Source: Bilophila wadsworthia ATCC 49260
GTDB lineage: Bacteria > Desulfobacterota > Desulfovibrionia > Desulfovibrionales > Desulfovibrionaceae
DNA: 12,903 bases
Reading direction: 5' to 3'
Assembly: GCF_000701705.1 (NCBI RefSeq)
Contig: NZ_JNJP01000094.1
Span: forward strand, 1 to 12,903
In this document: piece after piece, positions 1 through 6,277 of the stretch
Numbering within the stretch: position 1 is the stretch's first letter
Layout of the letters: every line of letters begins with the position of its first letter
Notes under the pieces: generated by a model
What the model was told of the DNA's origin: nothing
The model's input: only the letters and a program-made list of their open reading frames with translations
Databases searched by the model: none
Made by a program: the position numbers and the translations under genes

Positions 1-110
1 GAGGGAAAACTTTTCTGAAGAAAAGCTTTTCCCTCCCTTCCCCAAACCCCATCCCTCCCTTTCCAAAGACTTTCGGTTTTATTGAATCCCCTTCCCGGGG
101 TCCCTGTGGG
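1..110 (-). repeat. Single end of the dispersed hairpin element (copy 1, cut by window edge)
   Basis: Positions 1-35 form a hairpin: arms 1-9 and 27-35 pair, then the core CTTTTCT (10-16) pairs with AGAAAAG (19-25), with GA as the turn and a bulged C at 26. The same core with the same bulge is at 9658-9674. Downstream come a C-rich stretch with CCAAACCCC and then CCAAAGACTTTCG followed by a TTATTGAATCCC-like segment (about 72-92). This matches the reverse complement of the right ends of the other two copies (9845-9872 and 12856-12884), so this is a right end in inverted orientation. Similarity fades by about 110 and no partner end is seen before lepA. The hairpin probably continues left of the window. 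Confidence 0.7.
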
Positions 111-210
111 CGGAAGGTTGAGCGGGTGCATTGGCTTCTTGGTTTCCGGCATAGATGGAAAAGAAAAAAGGGCTACGTAGATTAGCCTGTTGGAATGGAA
201 TGGCTCAAAT

Positions 211-252
211 AAGAAAAGGACAGATTTCGAGAATCTGTCCTTTTCTTTTGTT
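211..252. terminator. Bidirectional intrinsic terminator downstream of lepA
   Basis: A perfect 16-bp stem (211-226 with 232-247) has a 5-nt loop TCGAG. On the plus strand the 3' arm ends in CCTTTTCTT and runs into TTGTT. On the minus strand it ends in CCTTTTCTTATTT. It lies 43 nt beyond the lepA stop codon and is the natural end of the lepA transcript. It could also block transcription entering from the left. Positions 111-210 show no gene or clear signal. Confidence 0.85.
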
Positions 253-290
253 ATGGAATCGGGAGGAGGTATGCCCCCTCCAATTGCTTT

Positions 291-2096
291 CTACTCGTCC
301 CCGACCTGCAAGGCGGCGAGGAAGGCCTCCTGGGGCAGCTCGACGTTGCCCATGCGCTTCATGCGCTTTTTGCCTTCCTTCTGCTTTTCGAGGAGCTTGC
401 GCTTACGGGTAATGTCGCCGCCGTAGCACTTGGCGGTTACGTTCTTGCGGAGCGCGGAAATGGTTTCGCGGGCGATGACCTTCTGGCCGATGGCGGCCTG
501 AATCGCCACTTCGAACATCTGGCGCGGGATGGTGCGCTTGAGCTTGAGGGCAAGCGCACGCCCGTAGGCGTAGGATTTGTCCTTGTGCACGATGACCGCG
601 AGGGCGTCCACGGCTTCGCCGTTCAGGAGGATATCCAGACGCACGAGGTTCGAGGCCCGGTAGTCGATCACTTCGTAGTCCATCGAGGCGTAACCGCGCG
701 TGGCGGACTTCAGGCGGTCGAAGAAGTCGAACACGATTTCCGCAAAGGGCAGCTCGTAGGTGATGACGACGCGGTTCTGGGCCAGATACCCCATGTTCTT
801 CTGGATGCCGCGCTTTTCCTCGCAGAGCTTCATCACGTTGCCGACATAGTCGCTCGGGACATGGATGTCGATGCGGACGTAGGGCTCATAGAGGTTGGTG
901 ATGCGGGCGGGATCGGGGAGCTTCGACGGGTTGTCGATTTCCGTGGTCTTGCCGTCCGTCGTCTCCACCCGGTAGATGACCGAGGGTGCCGTGGCGATGA
1001 GGTCCACCTGGAATTCGCGTTCGAGGCGTTCCTGAATGATTTCCATGTGCAGGAGGCCGAGGAAGCCGCAGCGGAAGCCGAAGCCGAGGGCCTGCGAGGT
1101 TTCCGGTTCCCACGAGAAGGCCGCGTCGTTGAGCTGGAGTTTTTCCAGCGCGAACTTGAGCTGCTCGTAATCGCTCGGATCGGACGGGTAAAGGCCGCAG
1201 AAGACCACCGCCTTCACTTCCTTGAAGCCGGGCACGGCCTCGGCGCAAGGGCGTTCCGCCAGCGTGATGGTGTCGCCGACCTTGGCGTCGCCCAGTTCCT
1301 TGATGTTGCCGCAGAGGAAGCCCACCTCGCCCGCGGAAAGCTGATCCATATCGCGGGACTCGGGCGAGAACACGCCGAGCCGGATGACTTCGTAGGTCTT
1401 CTTCGTGGCGAACAGCTCGATCTTGTCGCCTTTGCGGAGCGTCCCGTCCATGATGCGGAACATGACCACGACGCCCTGATAGGAGTCATACCACGAGTCG
1501 AAAATGAGTGCCTTGAGCGGCGCGTTGGGGTTGCCCTCGGGCGCGGGCAGGCGCTCCACAATGGCTTCGAGCACGTCGGGCACGCCGTCGCCGGTCTTGG
1601 CGCTGACGGGCAGGGCTTTGGAGCAGTCCAGCCCGATGTCTTCTTCAATTTCGGACTTCACCCGCTCCACGTCGGAACTCGGGAGGTCGATTTTGTTGAG
1701 GACCGGGATGATCTCGTGGTTGTGGTCGAGGGCGAGGTAGACGTTGGCGAGCGTCTGCGCCTCCACGCCCTGCGTGGCGTCCACCACCAGCAGCGCGCCT
1801 TCGCAGGCCGCCAGCGAACGGGAGACTTCATAGTTGAAGTCCACGTGGCCGGGCGTGTCGATGAGGTTCAGCAGGTACTGCTTGCCGTTTTTCGACTTGT
1901 AGGGGATGCGGACGCTCTGCGCCTTGATGGTGATGCCGCGCTCGCGTTCGATGTCCATGCGGTCAAGGTACTGGTCGCGTTTTTCGCGTTCCGACACCAG
2001 CCCCGTGATCTCAAGGATGCGGTCGGCGAGCGTCGACTTGCCGTGGTCGATATGGGCGATGATGCTGAAGTTGCGGATATGTTCCTGTACGGGCAT
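291..2096 (-). CDS. lepA: Elongation factor 4 (LepA/EF4), ribosome-associated GTPase
   Basis: LepA is a translational GTPase that binds 70S ribosomes, remodels or back-translocates stalled complexes and affects initiation; it acts in the cytoplasm and at the membrane periphery. The 601-residue product has the usual family length. Seen motifs: G1 AHIDHGKST (14-22), the switch I segment RGITIKAQ (53-60), G3 DTPGHVDF (80-87) and G4 NKID (134-137). EF-G-like domains II, III and V follow. The LepA-specific C-terminal domain ends in a basic KRKLLEKQKEGKKRMKRMG stretch. The start is the ATG at 2096, preceded by AAAGGA with suitable spacing. The frame stays open 31 codons further upstream, but that part is palindromic spacer and not LepA-like. 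It is transcribed away from its 302-nt upstream spacer and ends before the terminator at 211-252. The lepB gene that often follows lepA is absent here. Confidence 0.97.
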   Translation of the reverse strand: MPVQEHIRNFSIIAHIDHGKSTLADRILEITGLVSEREKRDQYLDRMDIERERGITIKAQSVRIPYKSKNGKQYLLNLIDTPGHVDFNYEVSRSLAACEGALLVVDATQGVEAQTLANVYLALDHNHEIIPVLNKIDLPSSDVERVKSEIEEDIGLDCSKALPVSAKTGDGVPDVLEAIVERLPAPEGNPNAPLKALIFDSWYDSYQGVVVMFRIMDGTLRKGDKIELFATKKTYEVIRLGVFSPESRDMDQLSAGEVGFLCGNIKELGDAKVGDTITLAERPCAEAVPGFKEVKAVVFCGLYPSDPSDYEQLKFALEKLQLNDAAFSWEPETSQALGFGFRCGFLGLLHMEIIQERLEREFQVDLIATAPSVIYRVETTDGKTTEIDNPSKLPDPARITNLYEPYVRIDIHVPSDYVGNVMKLCEEKRGIQKNMGYLAQNRVVITYELPFAEIVFDFFDRLKSATRGYASMDYEVIDYRASNLVRLDILLNGEAVDALAVIVHKDKSYAYGRALALKLKRTIPRQMFEVAIQAAIGQKVIARETISALRKNVTAKCYGGDITRKRKLLEKQKEGKKRMKRMGNVELPQEAFLAALQVGDE

Positions 2097-2139
2097 TGAA
2101 GCATGTCCTTTTTTCGAGAATGGGTAGTGCCTCCGGCGG

Positions 2140-2189
2140 CAAGGGGCTGCCGCCCCTTGGCCCTGCTTGGGGGGAATGATTCCCCCCAA
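2140..2189. repeat. Two adjacent GC-rich palindromes upstream of lepA
   Basis: The first hairpin pairs CAAGGGGC (2140-2147) with GCCCCTTG (2152-2159) around TGCC. The second is a perfect 10-bp stem, TTGGGGGGAA (2167-2176) with TTCCCCCCAA (2180-2189), around TGA. Neither has a U-tract, so they do not look like intrinsic terminators. The same G-run/ATTCCCCC style recurs near 8369-8387 before the carboxynorspermidine synthase gene. They may be an extragenic palindrome family or structure in the lepA leader. Confidence 0.6.
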
Positions 2190-2249
2190 ACCCCCTCGGT
2201 TATGGAAACGCGAGAGGTTGAGGCTTTATGTCGGTTGTGTCGTTTTCTT

Positions 2250-2281
2250 AAAAAATGGAATAAACGGCGTCGCCGTTTATT
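2250..2281 (-). terminator. Probable terminator of the amino acid transporter operon
   Basis: Positions 2259-2281 are a 23-nt palindrome with arms AATAAACGGCG and CGCCGTTTATT around a single central T. Read on the minus strand, the stem is followed by CCA and then six U residues (the A-run at 2250-2255 on the plus strand). It lies about 120 nt past the last permease stop codon, between the transporter operon and lepA. The stem is strong, but three bases separate it from the U-run, so termination is likely rather than certain. Confidence 0.6.
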
Positions 2282-2328
2282 CTGTGGGTAATGGAACCTC
2301 GTTGTGTCGTTTCCGTTTACGCCGGGGT

Positions 2329-2396
2329 CCGGGGGGAGGCTCTCTCCCCGGCGGAGTCTGAGGCGGAGCCTCAGCGGGTGCAGGGCGGCGCCCTGC
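2329..2396. repeat. Cluster of three short GC hairpins after the last permease gene
   Basis: Three hairpins stand in a row. The first pairs 2329-2338 with 2342-2351 (10 bp, one G-U). The second pairs CTGAGGC (2358-2364) with GCCTCAG (2368-2374). The third pairs GCAGGGC (2380-2386) with GCCCTGC (2390-2396). Each has a 3-nt loop. The cluster begins two bases past the stop codon of the 2399-3073 gene and precedes the terminator at 2250-2281. Clustered extragenic palindromes of this kind often protect 3' mRNA ends or bind DNA gyrase or IHF; which applies here is unknown. Confidence 0.6.
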
Positions 2397-2398
2397 GC

Positions 2399-3073
2399 TT
2401 ACTTTTTCCCGAAGCCGGGAATGGCGAACTTGCGTTCGAGCTTCTGGAGGAACCACGTGGCGAAGGAGACGAGGACAAGATAGTAGATGCCCGCCACAAT
2501 GTAGACTTCCGTGGGCCGGAACGAACGCGAAACAAGTACCTTGGCCTCGCCGGTAAGCTCGATGCAGGTGATGATGTAGGCGAGGGAGGAATATTTGATC
2601 AGATAAATGATTTCGTTGCCGCAGCCGGGCAGGGCGCGCCGGGCGGCCTGCGGGATGACCACCCAGAGGATGGTCTGCAGCTTGGTGAACCCGAGGGCAT
2701 AGGCCGCCTTGATCTGCCCCTGCCGGATGGAGAGCAGCGCGCCGCGGACGTATTCCGACTGGTACGCGCCCGTGCAGAGGATGAAGCCGAGCACGGAGGC
2801 GGGATAGGGCTCGAGGTAAATGCCGAGGTTGGGCAGGCCGAAATAGAGGATCATGAGCTGCACCACGAGCGGCACGCCGCGGAAGATGGTGGTGAAGCCG
2901 TTCCCGAGGCTGCGGAGCCATTTGGGGCCGAAGACGCGGGCCACGCCGGTGAGGACGCCGAGCACGAACCCGATGGTCGCTGAGGGCACGATCAGGGCGA
3001 TGGACATGACGAGCCCCCGGTTGAGCGCGGGGAGGACCGTCTGGAAGATGAAGTCGGGATCAAGCCACTGCAT
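2399..3073 (-). CDS. Polar amino acid ABC transporter, permease (HisM/GlnP family), second subunit
   Basis: This is an inner-membrane subunit of a polar amino acid uptake transporter. The 224 residues are typical of the family. Hydrophobic segments cover roughly residues 10-45, 50-75, 85-105, 145-165 and 185-205. The cytoplasmic EAA loop, which docks on the ATPase, is visible as AAYALGFTKLQTILWVVIPQ. The ATG at 3073 lies 3 nt after the ATPase stop codon, and AAGGA from the end of the ATPase gene serves as ribosome binding site, so the genes are tightly coupled. With the 3955-4644 permease it probably forms a heterodimeric pore, as HisQ and HisM do. It is the last gene of the operon and ends next to a palindrome cluster. 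The substrate cannot be deduced from the permease. Confidence 0.93.
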   Translation of the reverse strand: MQWLDPDFIFQTVLPALNRGLVMSIALIVPSATIGFVLGVLTGVARVFGPKWLRSLGNGFTTIFRGVPLVVQLMILYFGLPNLGIYLEPYPASVLGFILCTGAYQSEYVRGALLSIRQGQIKAAYALGFTKLQTILWVVIPQAARRALPGCGNEIIYLIKYSSLAYIITCIELTGEAKVLVSRSFRPTEVYIVAGIYYLVLVSFATWFLQKLERKFAIPGFGKK

Positions 3074-3076
3074 CGT

Positions 3077-3943
3077 CTAGTCCTTTTTCGGGGCGTCGGG
3101 GATCATGGACGATTCGCTGCCGTCGTCGGTGATGTCGTGGGACAGGTCGCCGGTGAGGAGTTCGCTGACCGTGGGCCCGTCGGATTTTTCGGTGCCGCGC
3201 AGGTCGAACAGCTTGCCGCAGAAATCGCTGGTGCGCGTGCCGGAGCCGGGGGCCAGCAATACGTCGGGCGCGCCCTGCTCGATGATCTTGCCCTGTTCCA
3301 TGAACAGGATGTCCGTAGCGAGGGCGCGGGCGAAATCCATCTGGTGCGTGGCCATGATCATGGTCATGCCGCCGTCCGCGAGGTCACGGATAACCGAGAG
3401 CACTTCGCCGACAAGCTCGGGGTCGAGGGCGGAGGTAGGCTCGTCGAGGAGCATGACCTTGGGGTCCATGGCAAGGGCGCGGGCAATGGCGACGCGCTGC
3501 TTCTGCCCGCCGGAAAGCTGGGCGGGGTAGAGCGCGGCGCGCTTGGCGAGTCCCACGCGGCTGAGTTCGGTCAGGGCGCGGTTGCGGGCTTCGGCCTTGT
3601 TGCAGCCCATGACCTTGCGCAGGGCGATGGAGACGTTCTCCTCGGCGGTGAGGTGATCGAACAGGTTGAAGTCCTGAAAGATCATGCCGACCTGCTGCCG
3701 CAGGGCGCACAGTTCCCTTGTGTCGCGGGCGTTGACCTTCTTCCCCTCAAGCCAAATGTCGCCGGAGTCCGGGGGCAGGAGGTAGTTGAGGCACTGGAGG
3801 AACGTGCTTTTGCCGGCACCGGAAGGGCCGATGACCACTTTCACGTCGCCTTTGTGCACATCGAGGGACACGTCGTTGAGGATCGTTTTGCCGCCGAGTT
3901 TCTTGACGATGTTGGTGGCGCGCAGGATAGGGGTGGTGTTCAT
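3077..3943 (-). CDS. Polar amino acid ABC transporter, ATP-binding subunit
   Basis: This cytoplasmic ATPase powers the transporter. Of its 288 residues, the core matches the GlnQ/HisP family: Walker A GPSGAGKST (39-47), Q-loop Q90 in IFQDFNLF, signature LSGGQ (143-147), Walker B VMLLDE (163-168), D-loop SALD and H-loop H200 in ATHQMD. It is longer than the usual 240-260 residues because of an acidic, serine-rich C-terminal tail after about residue 245, ending DDGSESSMIPDAPKKD. The start is the ATG at 3943. GAGG, overlapping the upstream permease stop codon, lies 9 nt before it. The same frame stays open to 4942 through the permease gene, but those residues are not ABC-like and are a GC-driven shadow. 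Permease genes lie on both sides, 11 nt upstream and 3 nt downstream. Confidence 0.95.
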   Translation of the reverse strand: MNTTPILRATNIVKKLGGKTILNDVSLDVHKGDVKVVIGPSGAGKSTFLQCLNYLLPPDSGDIWLEGKKVNARDTRELCALRQQVGMIFQDFNLFDHLTAEENVSIALRKVMGCNKAEARNRALTELSRVGLAKRAALYPAQLSGGQKQRVAIARALAMDPKVMLLDEPTSALDPELVGEVLSVIRDLADGGMTMIMATHQMDFARALATDILFMEQGKIIEQGAPDVLLAPGSGTRTSDFCGKLFDLRGTEKSDGPTVSELLTGDLSHDITDDGSESSMIPDAPKKD

Positions 3944-3954
3944 GGTGACGTGCC

Positions 3955-4644
3955 TCACATGGAGCCGCTGACGGCGTAACCGGGAATATGGACCTTGCGT
4001 TCCAGCACGCGGAGGATGTGCACGCCCACAAGGGTGATGCCGAAGTACAACAGGCCTGCCGTAATGTAGAGCGGCAGGTGCTCGTAGGTCCGCGAGGCCA
4101 CGAAGTGGGTGCGGGCCATGATTTCCGGGGTCCCGAGGACGAAGCACAGGGCCGAGTCCTTGAGCAGGATGGAAAATTCGTTGGACCAGCCGGGGATGGA
4201 CAGGCGCAGGGCCTGCGGAAGGACGATATGCCGGATGGCCTGCCCGTCGTTCATGCCGAGGGCGCGGGCCGCGCGGAACTGGCCCACCGGGAGCGTCTCG
4301 ATGGAGCCGCGGAAAATCTGGGACTGGTAGGCCGCGCTCGCCATGCCGAGGACGAGGCAGGACGCCGTGATGGTGGACAGGTTCAGGCCGATGACCTCGA
4401 ACAGCCCGAAATAGAAGAGGAACAGCAGGAGCAGGATGGGCATTCCCCGGAAAAACCACACGTAGACGCCGATGAGGCGGCGGATGAACGAAGGGCCGTA
4501 CACCTGCAGCACGGCGAGGGGAAGGCCGATGCAGAACCCAAGCGCCAGAGATCCGATGACGGTGATGAGGGTTACGACGCTGCCCTGAAGGATGTAGGGC
4601 AACGCGTTGAGAATAACCGGGATTTTGTCCACTATTTCCAGCAT
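3955..4644 (-). CDS. Polar amino acid ABC transporter, permease (HisM/GlnP family), first subunit
   Basis: This 229-residue inner-membrane permease belongs to the polar amino acid family. A hydrophobic N-terminal segment (about 15-45) is followed by further membrane spans. One span is very leucine/phenylalanine-rich (WFFRGMPILLLLFLFYFGLF). The EAA loop AARALGMNDGQAIRHIVLPQ contacts the ATPase. The start codon ATG at 4644 has only a modest Shine-Dalgarno (GTGAG, 5 nt upstream). The binding-protein gene ends 388 nt upstream, behind a hairpin terminator, so this gene may depend on read-through or on its own promoter. It probably pairs with the 2399-3073 permease. Placing the ATPase between two permease genes is less common than having the permeases adjacent. 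Confidence 0.93.
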   Translation of the reverse strand: MLEIVDKIPVILNALPYILQGSVVTLITVIGSLALGFCIGLPLAVLQVYGPSFIRRLIGVYVWFFRGMPILLLLFLFYFGLFEVIGLNLSTITASCLVLGMASAAYQSQIFRGSIETLPVGQFRAARALGMNDGQAIRHIVLPQALRLSIPGWSNEFSILLKDSALCFVLGTPEIMARTHFVASRTYEHLPLYITAGLLYFGITLVGVHILRVLERKVHIPGYAVSGSM

Positions 4645-4996
4645 CTCGACTCACGGAATGGGGGTTGAGGGTCAAAGCGTTCCCAAATGGGAATGCCTGA
4701 ACGCCGAACGCATGTCCGGCGCGCCGCAACACGGCGTGGATTCCGCCGAAAACGGTGTTTTCCGGCTGAATGGATTTTGAAGCGTAGCGCCTTTCAAAGG
4801 AAACACGCTCTGCGCGGGGCCCGTAGAAGGGCTTGCGCGCCCGGAACCGGAGGGTCTGGGCGGATGCCGAAGACCGCGCCCGCTCCGCGAAAAGCGTTCT
4901 AGCATACGCCAGTCTTCCCGAAGAGGGAAGCCCTGACAACAAGGCGGCGACGGCGGAGAGAGGCCGCGTCGCCGGTCTTGCGTAAGCGCGTCGAAA
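4645..4996. other. Long spacer inside the transporter operon, no gene seen
   Basis: This 352-nt stretch between the first permease and the attenuator hairpin has no supported gene. The open minus-strand frame through it is the extension of the ATPase frame. It holds imperfect palindromes, including GC(G)TTCCC/GGGAA(T)GC around AAAT near 4678-4697 and GCCGAAAAC paired with GTTTTCCGGC around GGT (about 4745-4767). A promoter for the downstream permease-ATPase-permease genes could lie here, but no convincing -35/-10 pair was found. Confidence 0.5.
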
Positions 4997-5024
4997 ACGC
5001 CGGGGGCCGTGCGGCCCCCGGCGT
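4997..5024 (-). terminator. Hairpin terminator/attenuator just after the binding-protein gene
   Basis: A perfect 12-bp stem pairs 4997-5008 with 5013-5024 around a 4-nt loop. Read on the minus strand it lies 8 nt past the binding-protein stop codon and is followed by a short T-run (the stem ends in GGCGT and continues TTTC). The very GC-rich stem with a short U-run suggests partial termination. This would give more binding protein than membrane complex, a common stoichiometry for such systems. Confidence 0.75.
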
Positions 5025-5032
5025 GAGCGTCA

Positions 5033-5785
5033 TTACTTGTTGCCGAGGTACTTGGCCTGGAGTTCCTTCCAGTAGGGATCGGCCTTGAGGAGCTTGTAGC
5101 CTTCGTTGACGAGCTTCATGGTTTCGGCGTCGTCCTTGCGGATGGCCACGCCGAACTCGTCGGAACCGAACACGCCCACTTCCTGCACGGGCTTGCCCTT
5201 GCGCATGGCGTCTTCGGCGGGGGCGGCGTCAAGGCCGATGGCGTCGATGCGGCCGTTCAGAAGGTCTTCGATGGCCATGGGGCCGGAGTCATAGAAGCGC
5301 AGCTGATAGTTGTACTTCTTTTCGGCCTGCGCCTTCTGGAGCATTTCGTGTTCGTTGGTGCCGCGCTGGACGCCGAGTTTGATCTTGCCGTTGTAGATCT
5401 GGTCTTCGGTGACCTTGGAGCCCTTCTTGGTGATGAAAATCTTGCGGATGGTCCAGTAGGGATCGGAGAAATTCGCCTGCGCCTTGCGTTCGGGGCTGAT
5501 GCTCATGCCGGAGCAGACCATGTCGATCTTCTTGGCGAGCAGGGCGGGGATGATGCCGTCCCAGTCCATCGGCTTGTGCTCCACGGTAAAGCCCATCTTC
5601 TTGGCGATCCAGTTCATGGAGTCGACGTCGAACCCGGCGGGCTTGCCGGTTTCGTCCACGTAGGCGAACGGAGGATAGTTGGCGTCGATGCCGTTGATGA
5701 GGTGCTTGCCGGCGGCCAGGGCGGGGGCGGCAAGAGTGATGGAGAGCAGCAGAGCTCCGAGCCAACGAAGAGCAATCCGTTTCAT
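5033..5785 (-). CDS. Periplasmic amino acid-binding protein (SBP family 3) of the ABC transporter
   Basis: This periplasmic receptor delivers a polar amino acid to the adjacent permease complex. The 250-residue product starts with a signal peptide: basic MKR, a hydrophobic core at 9-20, and a likely cleavage after ALA at residue 24. The mature protein shows the family-3 pattern: GIDANYPPFAYVD (32-44), GFDVDSM (51-57), GMSISPERKAQANFSDPY with R100 (the usual carboxylate-binding arginine), and IDAIGLD with D186 (the usual amino-group ligand). The start at 5785 has a good Shine-Dalgarno (GTGAGGA, 5 nt spacing). It is the first gene of the minus-strand operon and is divergent from speA across 492 nt. 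That neighbourhood suggests arginine, ornithine or lysine as ligand, but side-chain specificity cannot be read by eye. No lipoprotein cysteine is present. Confidence 0.93.
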   Translation of the reverse strand: MKRIALRWLGALLLSITLAAPALAAGKHLINGIDANYPPFAYVDETGKPAGFDVDSMNWIAKKMGFTVEHKPMDWDGIIPALLAKKIDMVCSGMSISPERKAQANFSDPYWTIRKIFITKKGSKVTEDQIYNGKIKLGVQRGTNEHEMLQKAQAEKKYNYQLRFYDSGPMAIEDLLNGRIDAIGLDAAPAEDAMRKGKPVQEVGVFGSDEFGVAIRKDDAETMKLVNEGYKLLKADPYWKELQAKYLGNK

Positions 5786-6018
5786 TTTTTCCTCACTGAG
5801 GGTTGGGCGTGGTCAAACCTGCACCTAAAACCGGACAGGAAAACACAAGACGATTCCGGAAGCGGCCGAAGCGGAAGTCCGGCTGATTCCAAACCTTTCT
5901 CCTAGCACAGATATTTTTGCCGCGCAATCATGCCGCGCCCGGACGGCCCCGTTCCGCCGGGGTGCGGAATCCTTTGCGAAAACGCGCCGCTCCGCACGGA
6001 GGGCTGGGCTCTGGCTTG

Positions 6019-6048
6019 TTGACAATATTGTCTTTTTGACGGTATATT
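6019..6048 (+). promoter_or_regulatory. Strong sigma-70-type promoter of speA
   Basis: A consensus -35 TTGACA (6019-6024) and a near-consensus -10 TATATT (6043-6048) are 18 nt apart in a locally AT-rich patch of an otherwise GC-rich spacer. Transcription would start near 6055, giving a leader of about 220 nt before the speA GTG. This is the best promoter match in the window. Confidence 0.75.
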
Positions 6049-6069
6049 CCAAACAGTATCTGACTGTTT
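6021..6069. promoter_or_regulatory. Candidate operators overlapping the speA promoter
   Basis: GACAATATTGTC (6021-6032) is a perfect 12-bp palindrome covering the end of the -35 box and the start of the spacer. A second inverted repeat, AAACAGT (6051-6057) with ACTGTTT (6063-6069) around 5 nt, lies on the predicted transcription start. Both positions suit a repressor. The two palindromes differ in sequence, so they would be sites for different proteins or one may be fortuitous. The second could also be a small hairpin at the 5' end of the mRNA. Confidence 0.4.
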
Positions 6070-6084
6070 TTCGTACGCGCAGGC

Positions 6085-6130
6085 CGCCCCGGTTCCCCCG
6101 GATTTTCTCCCGAGGAACGGGGCGTTTTCC
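6085..6130 (+). promoter_or_regulatory. Leader hairpin before speA, possible attenuator
   Basis: Positions 6085-6096 pair with 6114-6124 (11 bp, bulged G at 6091 or 6092), and CGG (6099-6101) can pair with CCG (6110-6112) inside. The stem is followed at once by TTTTCCTTCC, giving a terminator-like shape about 150 nt before the start codon. The U-run is short and broken, so it may only be a structured leader. No known riboswitch consensus was recognised. Confidence 0.35.
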
Positions 6131-6277
6131 TTCCGGAGCGTATCGTTCGCCAAACGGCGCGGAAATGTCACCCCGCAGCCGCATGGGCGGCGTAGGCTTG
6201 GAACGCGTTGCGATGGCTGTGTCACGGGGCAGGGGTCCCGCGCCTGTTCAACCGATTACCTTGAGAGGTTCCGTTAC

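Larger units (their letters stand above)
5786..6277. other. Divergent regulatory spacer between the transporter and speA
   Basis: This 492-bp spacer has no supported gene. It holds the speA promoter (6019-6048) with palindromes, and the speA leader with a hairpin (6085-6130). On the transporter side, 5947-5962 (CCCCG/CGGGG) and 5952-5969 (TTCCGC/GCGGAA) are overlapping hairpins that exclude each other. No clear minus-strand promoter was found; a weak candidate pairs TTGCGC with TAGGAG near 5901-5930 on the minus strand. Open frames here (for example 5825-6184 on the minus strand) have no recognisable protein and no ribosome binding site. Confidence 0.6.

Noticed and set aside
585..2099. 504-codon plus-strand frame antisense to lepA
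   Set aside because: It mirrors the lepA codon pattern, is rich in V/H/D/E repeats, and has no recognisable domain or ribosome binding site.
2097..2189. N-terminal extension of lepA by 31 codons
   Set aside because: It encodes palindromic spacer sequence. The ATG at 2096 has a ribosome binding site and begins the conserved LepA N-terminus.
3077..4942. Minus-strand 621-codon open frame covering the ATPase and the first permease region
   Set aside because: Only the part from the ATG at 3943 is ABC-ATPase-like. The upstream part is an out-of-frame reading of the permease gene and spacer, rich in Pro/Arg/His as expected from GC-rich shadows. It is not a fusion protein.
6055..6277. Known riboswitch (lysine, guanidine or similar) in the speA leader
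   Set aside because: No conserved core of a known class was recognised by eye; only a generic hairpin with a short U-run is present.
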